Source: Flavobacteriaceae bacterium (lineage in GTDB: Bacteria; Bacteroidota; Bacteroidia; Flavobacteriales; Flavobacteriaceae). Taken from it: a stretch of 64,000 bases of DNA. The DNA lies in the NCBI GenBank assembly GCA_021648755.1, contig JAKISG010000006.1, forward strand, positions 28,155 through 92,154. Reading direction: 5' to 3'. Below are positions 55,818-63,995 of this stretch, piece after piece (the stretch's first letter is position 1; each line of letters opens with the position of its first letter). Below the pieces are notes generated by a model. That model was not told the origin of the DNA. It did not search any database and was given only the letters and a program-made list of their open reading frames with translations. The translations under genes were made by a program, and so were the position numbers.

Positions 55818-56477
55818 ATGAGCGAATTTTTATCTTCATCACTTGCTAGAAAATATGCTATGGCACTTTCAGCATTTTTTCTAATTTTTTTCTTGTTAAT
55901 GCACGTTATTATTAATCTTTTATCCATTTTTAGTGAAGATGCATTTAATATAGCCTCTCATTTTATGGGAACAAACCCTTTAATTCAATTTGCAATGCAA
56001 CCTGTCTTAATATTTGGTGTTATTTTCCATTTTGTAATGGGCTTTATATTAGAATTGAAAAACAAAAAAGCACAAGGTGTAAAATATTTTAAAGACAACG
56101 GTGCAGCAAACTCAACTTGGATGAGTAGAAATATGCTTTATTCAGGTTTAGCAATTTTAGCATTTATTGTATTACATTTAATAGATTTTTGGATTCCAGA
56201 ATTAAAATATAAATACATAGACGTATTACCAGAAGACCCAAATAGATATTTTTACGAATTACAACATAAATTTATTTCACCTGTAAGAGTTGCTGCATAT
56301 GTAATAGCATTTATTTTTTTAGCATTACATTTACTACACGGTTTTCAGTCAGCTTTTCAATCTATGGGAATTAACAATAAATATACAAAATCTATAAAAA
56401 AAATTGCAAAAATTTATGCAATAATAATACCTTTATTATTTAGTATGATTGCTCTTTTTCACTATTTTAATCAGTAA
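55818..56477 (+). CDS. sdhC: Succinate dehydrogenase cytochrome b subunit (di-haem type)
   Basis: Membrane anchor of a type B succinate:quinone oxidoreductase, 219 residues with five helices. Histidines H29, H71, H120 and H171 or H174 fit the ligands of two haem b groups, as in Wolinella and Bacillus enzymes. Landmarks are SSSLARKYAMALSAFFLIFF and LALHLLHGFQSAFQSMG. The single large anchor replaces SdhC plus SdhD of type C enzymes. It begins 46 bases after nqrF, with a -7 element between, and sdhA follows six bases downstream. Confidence 0.95.
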   Translation: MSEFLSSSLARKYAMALSAFFLIFFLLMHVIINLLSIFSEDAFNIASHFMGTNPLIQFAMQPVLIFGVIFHFVMGFILELKNKKAQGVKYFKDNGAANSTWMSRNMLYSGLAILAFIVLHLIDFWIPELKYKYIDVLPEDPNRYFYELQHKFISPVRVAAYVIAFIFLALHLLHGFQSAFQSMGINNKYTKSIKKIAKIYAIIIPLLFSMIALFHYFNQ

Positions 56478-56483
56478 AACATT

Positions 56484-58499
56484 ATGGTAAAATTAGATTC
56501 CAAAGTCCCAAAAGGTAAACTTGCTGATAAGTGGACAGATTATAAAAACCACATAGACCTAGTTAACCCAGCAAATAAACGTAATATTGATATTATCGTA
56601 ATTGGTACAGGTTTAGCAGGCGGTGCCGCCGCTGCAACTTTAGCAGAATTAGGCTACAACGTAAAAGCATTTTGTTACCAAGATTCACCCCGTAGAGCAC
56701 ACTCTATTGCAGCACAAGGTGGAATTAATGCAGCAAAAAATTATATGGGTGATGGTGATTCTGACTATCGTTTATTTTACGATACCGTAAAAGGTGGTGA
56801 TTATCGTTCTCGCGAAGCCAATGTTTATCGTCTAGCAGAAGTCTCAGGTAATATTATTGATCAGTGTGTTGCTCAAGGCGTACCATTTGCAAGAGACTAT
56901 GGTGGCTTACTAGACAATCGCTCTTTTGGCGGCGTTTTAGTTTCAAGAACATTTTATGCTAAAGGACAAACAGGTCAACAATTATTACTAGGAGCATATT
57001 CGGCAATGAATAGACAAATTGCACGTGGTAAAATTACTATGTACAACCGCCACGAAATGTTAGATGTCGTAAAAATTGATGGTAAAGCAAGAGGGATTAT
57101 TGCACGTAATTTACTTACAGGAAAAATTGAAAGACATTCAGCTCATGCTGTAGTTATTGCTTCTGGAGGTTATGGAAACGTTTATTTTTTATCAACTAAT
57201 GCAATGGGTTCTAATACAACTGCTGCTTGGAAAATTCATAAAAAGGGAGCCTATTTTGCAAACCCTTGTTATACACAAATACACCCAACTTGTATTCCAA
57301 GAAGTGGAGACTATCAATCAAAATTAACCTTAATGTCAGAATCTTTACGTAATGATGGTAGAATTTGGGTGCCAAAACACAAAGAAGATGTTACTGCAAT
57401 TAGGGAAGGAAAATTAAAACCAACACAAATTACGGAAGAAAATAGAGATTACTATTTAGAAAGACGTTACCCTGCATTTGGTAACTTAGTACCTAGAGAT
57501 GTTGCTTCAAGAGCAGCAAAAGAACGTTGCGATGCAGGTTTTGGCGTTAATAAAACTGGTGAAGCAGTTTATTTAGATTTTAAATCTGCCATACAACGTT
57601 ACGGTAAAGAACAGGCCTTATTACACGGCAATCAAAGCCCATCAAAAGAAGAAATTCTAAAATTAGGAGAAGCAATAATTGAAGCAAAATATGGGAACTT
57701 ATTTCAAATGTATGAAAAAATTGTTGCCGAAAACCCATACAAAACACCAATGATGATTTATCCTGCAACACATTACACTATGGGAGGTGTTTGGGTAGAT
57801 TATAACTTAATGACTACCGTTCCTGGTTTATACTGTATTGGTGAAGCAAATTTTTCTGACCACGGTGCAAATAGACTTGGAGCATCAGCATTAATGCAAG
57901 GCTTAGCAGATGGTTATTTTGTGCTACCATATACTATTGGCGACTATTTATCAGACGATATAAGAACTGGAGAAATAGCTACAGATACTATAGAATTTGA
58001 AGAAGCTGAAAAAGAAGTAAAAGAACGTTTAGAATTTTTTATAAATAATAAAGGAACACATTCTGTAGATTATTTCCATAAAAAACTAGGTAGCGTTATG
58101 TGGAGTAAAGTTGGTATGGCACGAAATGAAAAACATTTAAAAGAAGCCATTGCTGAAATTAAAGAAATACGTGAAGATTTTTGGAAAAATGTAAAAGTTA
58201 CAGGTTCATTAAATGAATTTAATCAAGAATTAGAAAAAGCAGGTAGAGTTGCAGATTTTTTAGAATTAGGAGAATTATTTGCTTTAGATGCGCTACATAG
58301 AAATGAATCTTGTGGCGGACACTTTAGAGAAGAATCCGTAGAAAAAGAAGGACCTCAAAAAGGAGAAGCTTTACGTAATGACAAAGACTATACATACGTT
58401 GCTGCTTGGGAATATAAAGGAGAGCCAAGCGATGCTGTTCTACACAAAGAACAATTAGAATTTAAAGATATTGAATTAAAAACGAGATCCTATAAATAA
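56484..58499 (+). CDS. sdhA: Succinate dehydrogenase flavoprotein subunit
   Basis: FAD subunit that oxidises succinate to fumarate at the cytosolic side. The FAD loop is IVIGTGLAGGAAAATLAELG; the flavin histidine region is SPRRAHSIAAQGGINAAKNY; substrate residues lie in HPTCIPRSGDYQSKLTLMSE and GANRLGASALMQGLADG. The C-terminal domain carries RNESCGGHFREE. At 671 residues it is longer than E. coli SdhA (588), as in Bacteroidetes and epsilonproteobacterial type B enzymes. It is tightly linked to sdhC. A small membrane gene, not sdhB, comes next, ten bases downstream. Confidence 0.97.
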   Translation: MVKLDSKVPKGKLADKWTDYKNHIDLVNPANKRNIDIIVIGTGLAGGAAAATLAELGYNVKAFCYQDSPRRAHSIAAQGGINAAKNYMGDGDSDYRLFYDTVKGGDYRSREANVYRLAEVSGNIIDQCVAQGVPFARDYGGLLDNRSFGGVLVSRTFYAKGQTGQQLLLGAYSAMNRQIARGKITMYNRHEMLDVVKIDGKARGIIARNLLTGKIERHSAHAVVIASGGYGNVYFLSTNAMGSNTTAAWKIHKKGAYFANPCYTQIHPTCIPRSGDYQSKLTLMSESLRNDGRIWVPKHKEDVTAIREGKLKPTQITEENRDYYLERRYPAFGNLVPRDVASRAAKERCDAGFGVNKTGEAVYLDFKSAIQRYGKEQALLHGNQSPSKEEILKLGEAIIEAKYGNLFQMYEKIVAENPYKTPMMIYPATHYTMGGVWVDYNLMTTVPGLYCIGEANFSDHGANRLGASALMQGLADGYFVLPYTIGDYLSDDIRTGEIATDTIEFEEAEKEVKERLEFFINNKGTHSVDYFHKKLGSVMWSKVGMARNEKHLKEAIAEIKEIREDFWKNVKVTGSLNEFNQELEKAGRVADFLELGELFALDALHRNESCGGHFREESVEKEGPQKGEALRNDKDYTYVAAWEYKGEPSDAVLHKEQLEFKDIELKTRSYK

Positions 58500-58509
58500 T
58501 AAAAACACG

Positions 58510-58848
58510 ATGAGTAGAATAAAGTTAAATTTAAAAAGAATTAACCCTGTAAAAGCAGGTGTTATTAATGGATTATTAATGGCTGTAATTGCATTAGTAG
58601 CGTTAATACCAATGTTTATGTTTATGTCTGCATTAGGCGCCACTGATAATGGATTAATGTTTGGAGGAGGTATAACAATGTTAATTTTTGGGCCAATTAT
58701 TTATGGTATAATAGGTTTTATATTTGGATTAATAGGAACTGTTTTATTAAATTTTATACTTGACAAAACAAAAGGCTTAGACATTGAATTTGAAAGTAAC
58801 AATATAGAAATTTCTCAAAGTAGCAATGAAGAAGAAGTTAACTATTAA
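58510..58848 (+). CDS. Small two-helix membrane protein inside the sdh operon
   Basis: A 112-residue protein with two predicted membrane helices (about 17-41 and 55-83), a basic N-terminus (MSRIKLNLKRINPVKAGV) and an acidic, serine- and asparagine-rich tail. The segment GPIIYGIIGFIFGLIGTVLL followed by a glycine near LDIEFE resembles, from memory, small membrane proteins of the DUF3566 type (YGxxGFIxGxIxAxxYN...GGIE). It lies ten bases after sdhA and 59 before sdhB, so it is co-transcribed with succinate dehydrogenase. It has no haem-type histidine. Its role is unknown; an assembly factor or accessory subunit is possible, or it may be only a passenger. Confidence 0.75.
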   Translation: MSRIKLNLKRINPVKAGVINGLLMAVIALVALIPMFMFMSALGATDNGLMFGGGITMLIFGPIIYGIIGFIFGLIGTVLLNFILDKTKGLDIEFESNNIEISQSSNEEEVNY

Positions 58849-58877
58849 AACAAAGAATCAGTAAATAAATACAAAAG

Positions 58878-58885
58878 TATTTTTG
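58878..58885 (+). promoter_or_regulatory. Possible internal -7 element before sdhB
   Basis: TATTTTTG inside the palindrome-like ACAAAAGTATTTTTGT, 22 bases before the sdhB ATG. It could be a weak internal promoter or chance. Confidence 0.3.
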
Positions 58886-58907
58886 TGGAATAATTAATAA
58901 ACAAAAT

Positions 58908-59648
58908 ATGAATCTGACACTAAAAATCTGGAGACAAAAAGGACCTAATGACAAAGGCCAAATGGTAGATTATAAAGTTACTGATATTTCAGAACATATG
59001 TCATTTTTAGAAATGATAGATGTTTTAAATGAGCAATTGGTAGAAAAAGATAAAGAACCAGTTGCTTTTGACCATGATTGTCGCGAAGGGATTTGTGGCA
59101 TGTGTTCTATGTATATAAATGGAGAAGCTCACGGTCCAGATCGAGGAATTACAACATGTCAATTACATATGCGTTCTTTTAAAAACGGAGATACTATAAC
59201 TATTGAGCCTTTTAGAGCAGCATCATTTCCTGTAATTAAAGATTTAGTAGTCGATAGAATGGCTTTTGAACGTATTCAACAAGCAGGAGGTTTTATTAGT
59301 GTAAATACTTCGGGTAACACACAAGATGCTAATGCAATACCTATTTCAAAACATGCAGCAGACCAAGCAATGGATGCAGCAACTTGTATTGGCTGTGGCG
59401 CATGTGTAGCAACCTGTAAAAATTCAAGTGCTATGTTATTTGTAGCTGCTAAAGTGAGTCAATATGCTTTATTACCTCAAGGTCAAGTAGAGGCAACAGA
59501 TCGCGTTTTAAATATGGTTAAACAAATGGATGATGAGGGTTTTGGTAACTGTACGAACACAGCAGCTTGTGAAGTAGAATGCCCTAAAGGAATTTCTTTA
59601 GAAAATATCGCTAGAATGAATCGTGAATTTTTGAAGGCTAGTTTATAA
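58908..59648 (+). CDS. sdhB: Succinate dehydrogenase iron-sulfur subunit
   Basis: Electron-transfer subunit with three Fe-S centres, 246 residues. [2Fe-2S] ligands are C58, C63, C66 and C84 (DCREGICGMCSMYING, ITTCQLHM); the [4Fe-4S] and [3Fe-4S] ligands are in CIGCGACVATCKN and in NTAACEVECPKGI. It passes electrons from the flavin to the haems of SdhC and the quinone. It is the last gene of the nqr-sdh block and is convergent with the EnvC-like gene, 27 bases away. Confidence 0.97.
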   Translation: MNLTLKIWRQKGPNDKGQMVDYKVTDISEHMSFLEMIDVLNEQLVEKDKEPVAFDHDCREGICGMCSMYINGEAHGPDRGITTCQLHMRSFKNGDTITIEPFRAASFPVIKDLVVDRMAFERIQQAGGFISVNTSGNTQDANAIPISKHAADQAMDAATCIGCGACVATCKNSSAMLFVAAKVSQYALLPQGQVEATDRVLNMVKQMDDEGFGNCTNTAACEVECPKGISLENIARMNREFLKASL

Positions 59649-59675
59649 AAAACTAATTTTAAAAAATAACTATTT

Positions 59676-60887
59676 TTATTTTGTTAACCAACCACTAGGA
59701 TTTTGAGGAACAGCATTTTTCATAAGTGAAAATGCAAGTTTAGTTTTACCAGTAGTCTGATCAGTATGTATAATACCTAAATTTTGCTTTGCAGTAACTT
59801 TATCTCCTTTTTTAACAAGTAAAGTAGTTAGATTTTTATACGTAGTAATATAATTACCGTGTTGTAATAGTATTGTTTTTAATTTTGTTTTTCTATCAAC
59901 CATTATTGCAAAAACAGTGCCTTTAAAAACACTTCTTGCTTTTGCATTTTCTTCAGTTATAAAATGCCAACCAATACTTTTAACTTTTATTTTTTTTAAT
60001 ATTTCATGTGGTCTTTCACCAAAATATCTAGAAACATAACCTTTGATCACCGGATGAGGTAAATTACCTTTACTCGCAATAAAACTTGAAGCCAATTTTT
60101 TTGCTTCTGGTGTTAAACTAAGAGTTTTAGATTTACGCCCCGTTTTTTTATTAGATTTTACAATTATACCACTAATTAAGTCTGTTAATTGCTTTTCAAA
60201 ATTGCGTTCCGCTTTTTGTTTCTTTTTTATTTGTGAGATATACTTTTTTTCTTTTTTCTTTACTTTGTTAAGTAGTTCTTGTTGTACCACTCTCTCTGAA
60301 TCTACATTTTTTCGTTCTTTAATTTTTGCAGCTATAAGTAAATCTTTAGTTTTCTTTTTTACTTTTAAAGAATCGTTTAAGACAACTAATAATTCTTTTT
60401 TAATTGCAATTTTTTTGGCTTGCTTTTTTCTGTGGTCAGTAAATTGTCGCATATATTGCATTCTTTTGTATGCCTGTGTAAAACTTTCAGAAGATAATAA
60501 AAAAAGCAAACTATTTTGTTTGTTTTTAGTTTTATAGGTTTGCACAACCATATTTGCATGTTCCCTTTTTAGAGATTTTAACTGCTTGTTTAAGGAACTT
60601 ATTTTTTTTTTATTTACATTAATCTCATTGGATAGCGCACTAGATTCTTTATTAATGGTATTAATTAAATGCTGCCGAACTTCAATTTTTTTATTAATAT
60701 CACCAAGCCTTGAAAGTACGTTTTTTTCATCTTTTTTAGTTTTAGAAAGCAGCAAATTAATTTGTTTAATTTCCTTTTGTAGTTTTTCTCTTTTTTCTTG
60801 TAATTGTTTTTTGTCTTGTGCTAAACTAGAAAAAGAAACCAATAATAATAAGGTGATACTAAATATGGAAAATTTATATGATTTCAT
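59676..60887 (-). CDS. EnvC-like murein hydrolase activator (degenerate M23/LytM)
   Basis: Exported protein of 403 residues: signal peptide (KFSIFSITLLLLVSFSSLAQ), a long coiled coil (about 25-245, very lysine-rich) and a C-terminal LytM/M23 domain from about 280. The M23 zinc motifs are broken: where active enzymes have H-x-G-x-D it reads GWHFITEENAKA, the middle HGN survives (LLQHGNYITTYKNL), and the final H-x-H is KLAFSL. This matches EnvC/NlpD-type proteins that activate amidases at the division site instead of cutting murein themselves. The start at 60887 gives the signal peptide directly. It is the last gene of a four-gene operon. Confidence 0.9.
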   Translation of the reverse strand: MKSYKFSIFSITLLLLVSFSSLAQDKKQLQEKREKLQKEIKQINLLLSKTKKDEKNVLSRLGDINKKIEVRQHLINTINKESSALSNEINVNKKKISSLNKQLKSLKREHANMVVQTYKTKNKQNSLLFLLSSESFTQAYKRMQYMRQFTDHRKKQAKKIAIKKELLVVLNDSLKVKKKTKDLLIAAKIKERKNVDSERVVQQELLNKVKKKEKKYISQIKKKQKAERNFEKQLTDLISGIIVKSNKKTGRKSKTLSLTPEAKKLASSFIASKGNLPHPVIKGYVSRYFGERPHEILKKIKVKSIGWHFITEENAKARSVFKGTVFAIMVDRKTKLKTILLQHGNYITTYKNLTTLLVKKGDKVTAKQNLGIIHTDQTTGKTKLAFSLMKNAVPQNPSGWLTK

Positions 60888-60926
60888 TTGTTTTAATAAG
60901 TACATATTATAATTACTGCAATAAAA

Positions 60927-61703
60927 TTACAATTTAATTTCTTTATAACCATTAGGTATTTTAAAAGGATAACTTAAATCTAAGTTAAATACTACGTTTG
61001 TGTAGTCAATAATTATTGTGTTTGTGTTTTTTGAATCTTCTGCAAGCACAAAAATAGCTGTTGGAAAATAAACATCATCAATTTTTTTATACTCTGGATA
61101 TGTAATTGAAAGGAGTTTTTTTTCTTTTTCTTGTCTAATTTCTTGTTTATTTATTTTAAAAATAGTAGCATTTAATAAAAATGAAATATCAAATAGATTG
61201 TTTTTTATTTTGGGTATAAATTCATACTCGTTTAACTTTGTTTTAATAGTATAATCTTTTTCATTTAGGTTAAAAATAGCTTCGCCTAAAAGTATTTTTT
61301 GTACTTGCTTAAAATTTACTTCGGTTCCTAAAAAATTACTGAGTAATGAAAAATCACCATCAAAGTATTCTTGTTGTAATTTATTATAAAATTGAACTCT
61401 ATTAGGAGTTATTTTTAACTTCCCTAAAGAAAATATAGATTTAGAAATACTTACCCAAATTATTTCATCTTTTTTTATACGCAGTGAAACATTTACACTT
61501 GGTAAACTTGATTTTCCTTTATACTTAGCCTTTATAGTCGCTTTTATAGTTTTTTTATTAAAACTATAATTATTGTAACTTGCTATTATTTTAGAAGTAA
61601 ACATATGGCTAGTATTGGTATCTGAGGTTCTATTTTTTTTCGTCTTACAAGACGAAATAAATACTATTAATATAAATAGATATGTTGTTTTTTTAAGCAT
61701 CAA
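60927..61703 (-). CDS. DUF4292 family lipoprotein
   Basis: Lipoprotein of 258 residues with lipobox FISSC (C19) after a short signal. The mature part is a lipid-binding-style beta sheet (TIKAKYKGKSSLPSVNVSLR, IIWVSISKSIFSLGKLKITP), recalling LolB/LppX-like folds. DUF4292 is common in Bacteroidetes and probably acts in the periplasm on lipid or lipoprotein transport, which is inference. It lies between the TPR gene (four-base gap) and the EnvC-like gene (39 bases). An alternative ATG lies one codon later, at 61700. Confidence 0.86.
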   Translation of the reverse strand: MMLKKTTYLFILIVFISSCKTKKNRTSDTNTSHMFTSKIIASYNNYSFNKKTIKATIKAKYKGKSSLPSVNVSLRIKKDEIIWVSISKSIFSLGKLKITPNRVQFYNKLQQEYFDGDFSLLSNFLGTEVNFKQVQKILLGEAIFNLNEKDYTIKTKLNEYEFIPKIKNNLFDISFLLNATIFKINKQEIRQEKEKKLLSITYPEYKKIDDVYFPTAIFVLAEDSKNTNTIIIDYTNVVFNLDLSYPFKIPNGYKEIKL

Positions 61704-61707
61704 ACTG

Positions 61708-62643
61708 TTATTTATTTAATTTACGTAATGATAACGCTTTATTTAGGTATTTTGTTGCATTATTTTGTTGCCCTAAGCCTAAATATGCTATTTGCATTTG
61801 ATTGTAGAAATTGACTAACATATCATCATCGTCAATTATAAAATCTAATCCTACCTCTAAATTTTCAAGTGCTTTTTTATATTTTTTTAACTGGTTTTGT
61901 GCTGTACTATTTATCAAATACAATTTTGGCTGTGCAGGAAATAAACTCAAAGCTTCTTTGCTATTTTTTACCAATTTATCTAATGGCTGTTCTTTTTTTA
62001 ATAATATAATAAATGATTTATAACTTTTATCTTTTATCTCAACCTCATCTTTAATAATTTTTTCTTTTTTCTTTTTTTCCGAAAAAAGTATTCTTTTAAA
62101 ATAATTTTTTCTTAAATCTAACAACCCAAACCGTTCTAATTTTAGGTAAGTTATTTTAGCTTTAGCTCTTTGCTTGTTAGTTATATATAAATAAATTAAA
62201 TCATTTTCTTTAGATGGTCTTAAAACAATAATTTTTTTTTGGATTATTATTGCATTTTTATAATCGCGTTGTAACCGATAAGTTTCTTTTAGGTGTTCTA
62301 GAATAAATACATTATTTGGTTTTTTTTCTAATGCTTTTTCAGCAAAAAAGATAGCATTATCATAATCTTTTAATTTTAAATAATTTTTGGTATATTCAAA
62401 ATTTAAAGCGACATCGTTAGGGTAAATAGTTTTACAATTATCTAAAAACTCTATTGCTTTTGTATAATCTTCTCTTGATTTTTGATGTAGTGCTTCAAAA
62501 AAATGCGTTTGAAATTTAAGGTATTTTACTTCTTCTTTTTTTGCTTTTTCTTCTTTGGTTTCAAGAGTTGTAAACTCTTGTGAAAAAGTTAATTGTGAAA
62601 TAAAAATTATTCCGAAAAAGAATTTTTTTGTTATGAAATTCAT
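61708..62643 (-). CDS. Tetratricopeptide-repeat exported protein
   Basis: A 311-residue protein with a signal peptide (FGIIFISQLTFSQ) and TPR units, e.g. DYTKAIEFLDNCKTIYPND, NLKLKDYDNAIFFAEKALEKKP-type repeats (KDYDNAIFFAEKALEKK) and NQLKKYKKALENLEVGL. It is lysine-rich throughout. It starts two bases after the nucleotidyltransferase stop and ends four bases before the DUF4292 start, so the operon is tight. The arrangement NTase-TPR-DUF4292-EnvC looks lineage-typical, and the TPR protein is likely a periplasmic scaffold for envelope assembly. The exact partner is unknown. Confidence 0.88.
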   Translation of the reverse strand: MNFITKKFFFGIIFISQLTFSQEFTTLETKEEKAKKEEVKYLKFQTHFFEALHQKSREDYTKAIEFLDNCKTIYPNDVALNFEYTKNYLKLKDYDNAIFFAEKALEKKPNNVFILEHLKETYRLQRDYKNAIIIQKKIIVLRPSKENDLIYLYITNKQRAKAKITYLKLERFGLLDLRKNYFKRILFSEKKKKEKIIKDEVEIKDKSYKSFIILLKKEQPLDKLVKNSKEALSLFPAQPKLYLINSTAQNQLKKYKKALENLEVGLDFIIDDDDMLVNFYNQMQIAYLGLGQQNNATKYLNKALSLRKLNK

Positions 62644-62645
62644 TA

Positions 62646-63653
62646 TTATTCTAAAGTTGTAAAATCGCCTAGGCTAACCGTTGTAAAATTACCATCATAA
62701 ATTACTTTATTGCCAATCATAGAATTGGTTAAATTTGCATTATTAATGTTGACTTCATCTTGTATTAAGGAGTTGTTTATAGTAGAGTTTACAACAACAC
62801 TATTTATACCAATGGAAACATTTGGACCAATAACGCTATTTTTTAACACAACATTGTCACCTACATAGCAAGGCGCTATTATTTCTGAATTTTCTAAAAC
62901 AACAGTTGCTGCGACTAAATTTTGCCCTTCTGCTTTTGTGTAGTGCAAAATGGAAGTATTGGTTTTAATTGTAATTTCTTTATTACCACAATCCATCCAA
63001 TCACTAACTTCACCTGGAACAAATTTTGCACCTTTTTGTTTTAAATTCTCTAAAGCATTGGTTAATTGAAACTCTCCTTTTTCTTTAATATTGTTTTCTA
63101 ATAAGTATGCTATTTCAGTACGTAAATCTTCTCCTTTTTTAAAATAATAAATTCCAATAATTGCTAAATCTGAAACAAAATTATTTGGCTTTTCTATAAA
63201 GTCTGAAATAATACCATCTTTTAATTTTATCACGCCATAAGCACTAGGGTCAGTTACTTTTTTTACCCAAACAACGCCATCTGTATTTGTGTCTAAAGTA
63301 AAGTTTGCTTTGAATAGCGTGTCTGCAAAAGCAACTATGCAAGGACCATTTAGAGATTGTTTGGCTTGATAAATAGCATGAGCGGTTCCCAAAGCATTTT
63401 TTTGAACAACGACCACTCCTTTAGTATTTAAATCTTTTGCTATTTTTAATAATTTTTCTTCTGTATTTTTAGGAAAAGTAGGGCCAATTATAAACGCAAT
63501 TTCATCTATTTTTTGTTTAATTACACCTGCTATATCTTCAACTAATCTCTGTACTATTGGTTTTCCTGCAATTTTTGTTAATGGTTTTGGTATGGTTAAA
63601 GTATGTGGTCTTAATCTTGAGCCAATTCCAGCCATTGGTATGATAATCTTCAT
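62646..63653 (-). CDS. Sugar-1-phosphate nucleotidyltransferase
   Basis: Rossmann-type nucleotidyltransferase of 335 residues with the signature MAGIGSRLRPHTLTIPKPLT at residues 8-27, FADTLF for the metal aspartate, the acceptor motif GVIKLKDGIISDFIEKP and DWMDCGNKE. A left-handed beta-helix of hexapeptide repeats follows (LENSEIIAPCYVGDNVVLKN to TTLE), as in GlmU-like or RmlA2/GMPP proteins. It activates a sugar phosphate (glucose, mannose or GlcNAc) for cell-envelope glycans; the exact sugar cannot be told. It is the first gene of the operon, with a -7 element 26 bases upstream. Confidence 0.9.
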   Translation of the reverse strand: MKIIIPMAGIGSRLRPHTLTIPKPLTKIAGKPIVQRLVEDIAGVIKQKIDEIAFIIGPTFPKNTEEKLLKIAKDLNTKGVVVVQKNALGTAHAIYQAKQSLNGPCIVAFADTLFKANFTLDTNTDGVVWVKKVTDPSAYGVIKLKDGIISDFIEKPNNFVSDLAIIGIYYFKKGEDLRTEIAYLLENNIKEKGEFQLTNALENLKQKGAKFVPGEVSDWMDCGNKEITIKTNTSILHYTKAEGQNLVAATVVLENSEIIAPCYVGDNVVLKNSVIGPNVSIGINSVVVNSTINNSLIQDEVNINNANLTNSMIGNKVIYDGNFTTVSLGDFTTLE

Positions 63654-63679
63654 AAAATGAATCTATTTTTTTAGATGCG

Positions 63680-63687
63680 CAAAGGTA
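63680..63687 (-). promoter_or_regulatory. -7 element of the nucleotidyltransferase-EnvC operon
   Basis: TACCTTTG on the minus strand, 26 bases before the ATG at 63653. Confidence 0.5.
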
Positions 63688-63899
63688 GTAAAATTATTGT
63701 TATGATTTTAAAGACGCCTTTATACTAACTAAAACAATCTATCGCAACCAATACTTAAATATAGGTTGAAAAAGACTTAATAGTGATAGAATCTATATTA
63801 TGTATTTTAGAATTCTTGTTTCAATTATATCAATTATATTTTTATCACTAAAAGAATATTTTAATTCATTATGTGATTAGTTGCACCACGTTGTTGTTT
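63688..63899. other. Non-coding stretch before the terminal inverted repeats
   Basis: AT-rich, with no coding frame, RNA gene or promoter that I can support. It separates the last operon from the inverted repeats at the window end. Confidence 0.4.
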
Positions 63900-63960
63900 T
63901 GATTTTCGCCTTTTTTTCTTTGTGAAGCGTAGCGAAACAAAGAAAAAAAGGCGAAAATCA
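63900..63960. repeat. Long perfect inverted repeat, 24-bp arms
   Basis: Bases 63900-63923 pair without mismatch with 63937-63960 around a 13-base loop that contains AAGCGTAGCG. The arms include GATTTTCGCC and a T-run. This is far longer than a normal terminator, and no gene ends just before it. It could be an interspersed palindromic (REP/MITE-like) element, a structured RNA, or a terminator for a gene beyond the window. Confidence 0.7.
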
Positions 63961-63995
63961 TCGCTTTAAATTAATCTCTGTGATTTTTAAAGCGA
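63961..63995. repeat. Second inverted repeat, 10-bp arms
   Basis: TCGCTTTAAA (63961-63970) pairs with TTTAAAGCGA (63986-63995) across a 15-base loop. It abuts the 24-bp inverted repeat, so the two form a double-hairpin unit at the window end. Confidence 0.65.

Noticed and set aside
60202..60912. Plus-strand open frames inside the EnvC-like gene
   Set aside because: They are hydrophobic shadows of the lysine-rich coiled coil on the other strand; real membrane proteins are not needed to explain them.
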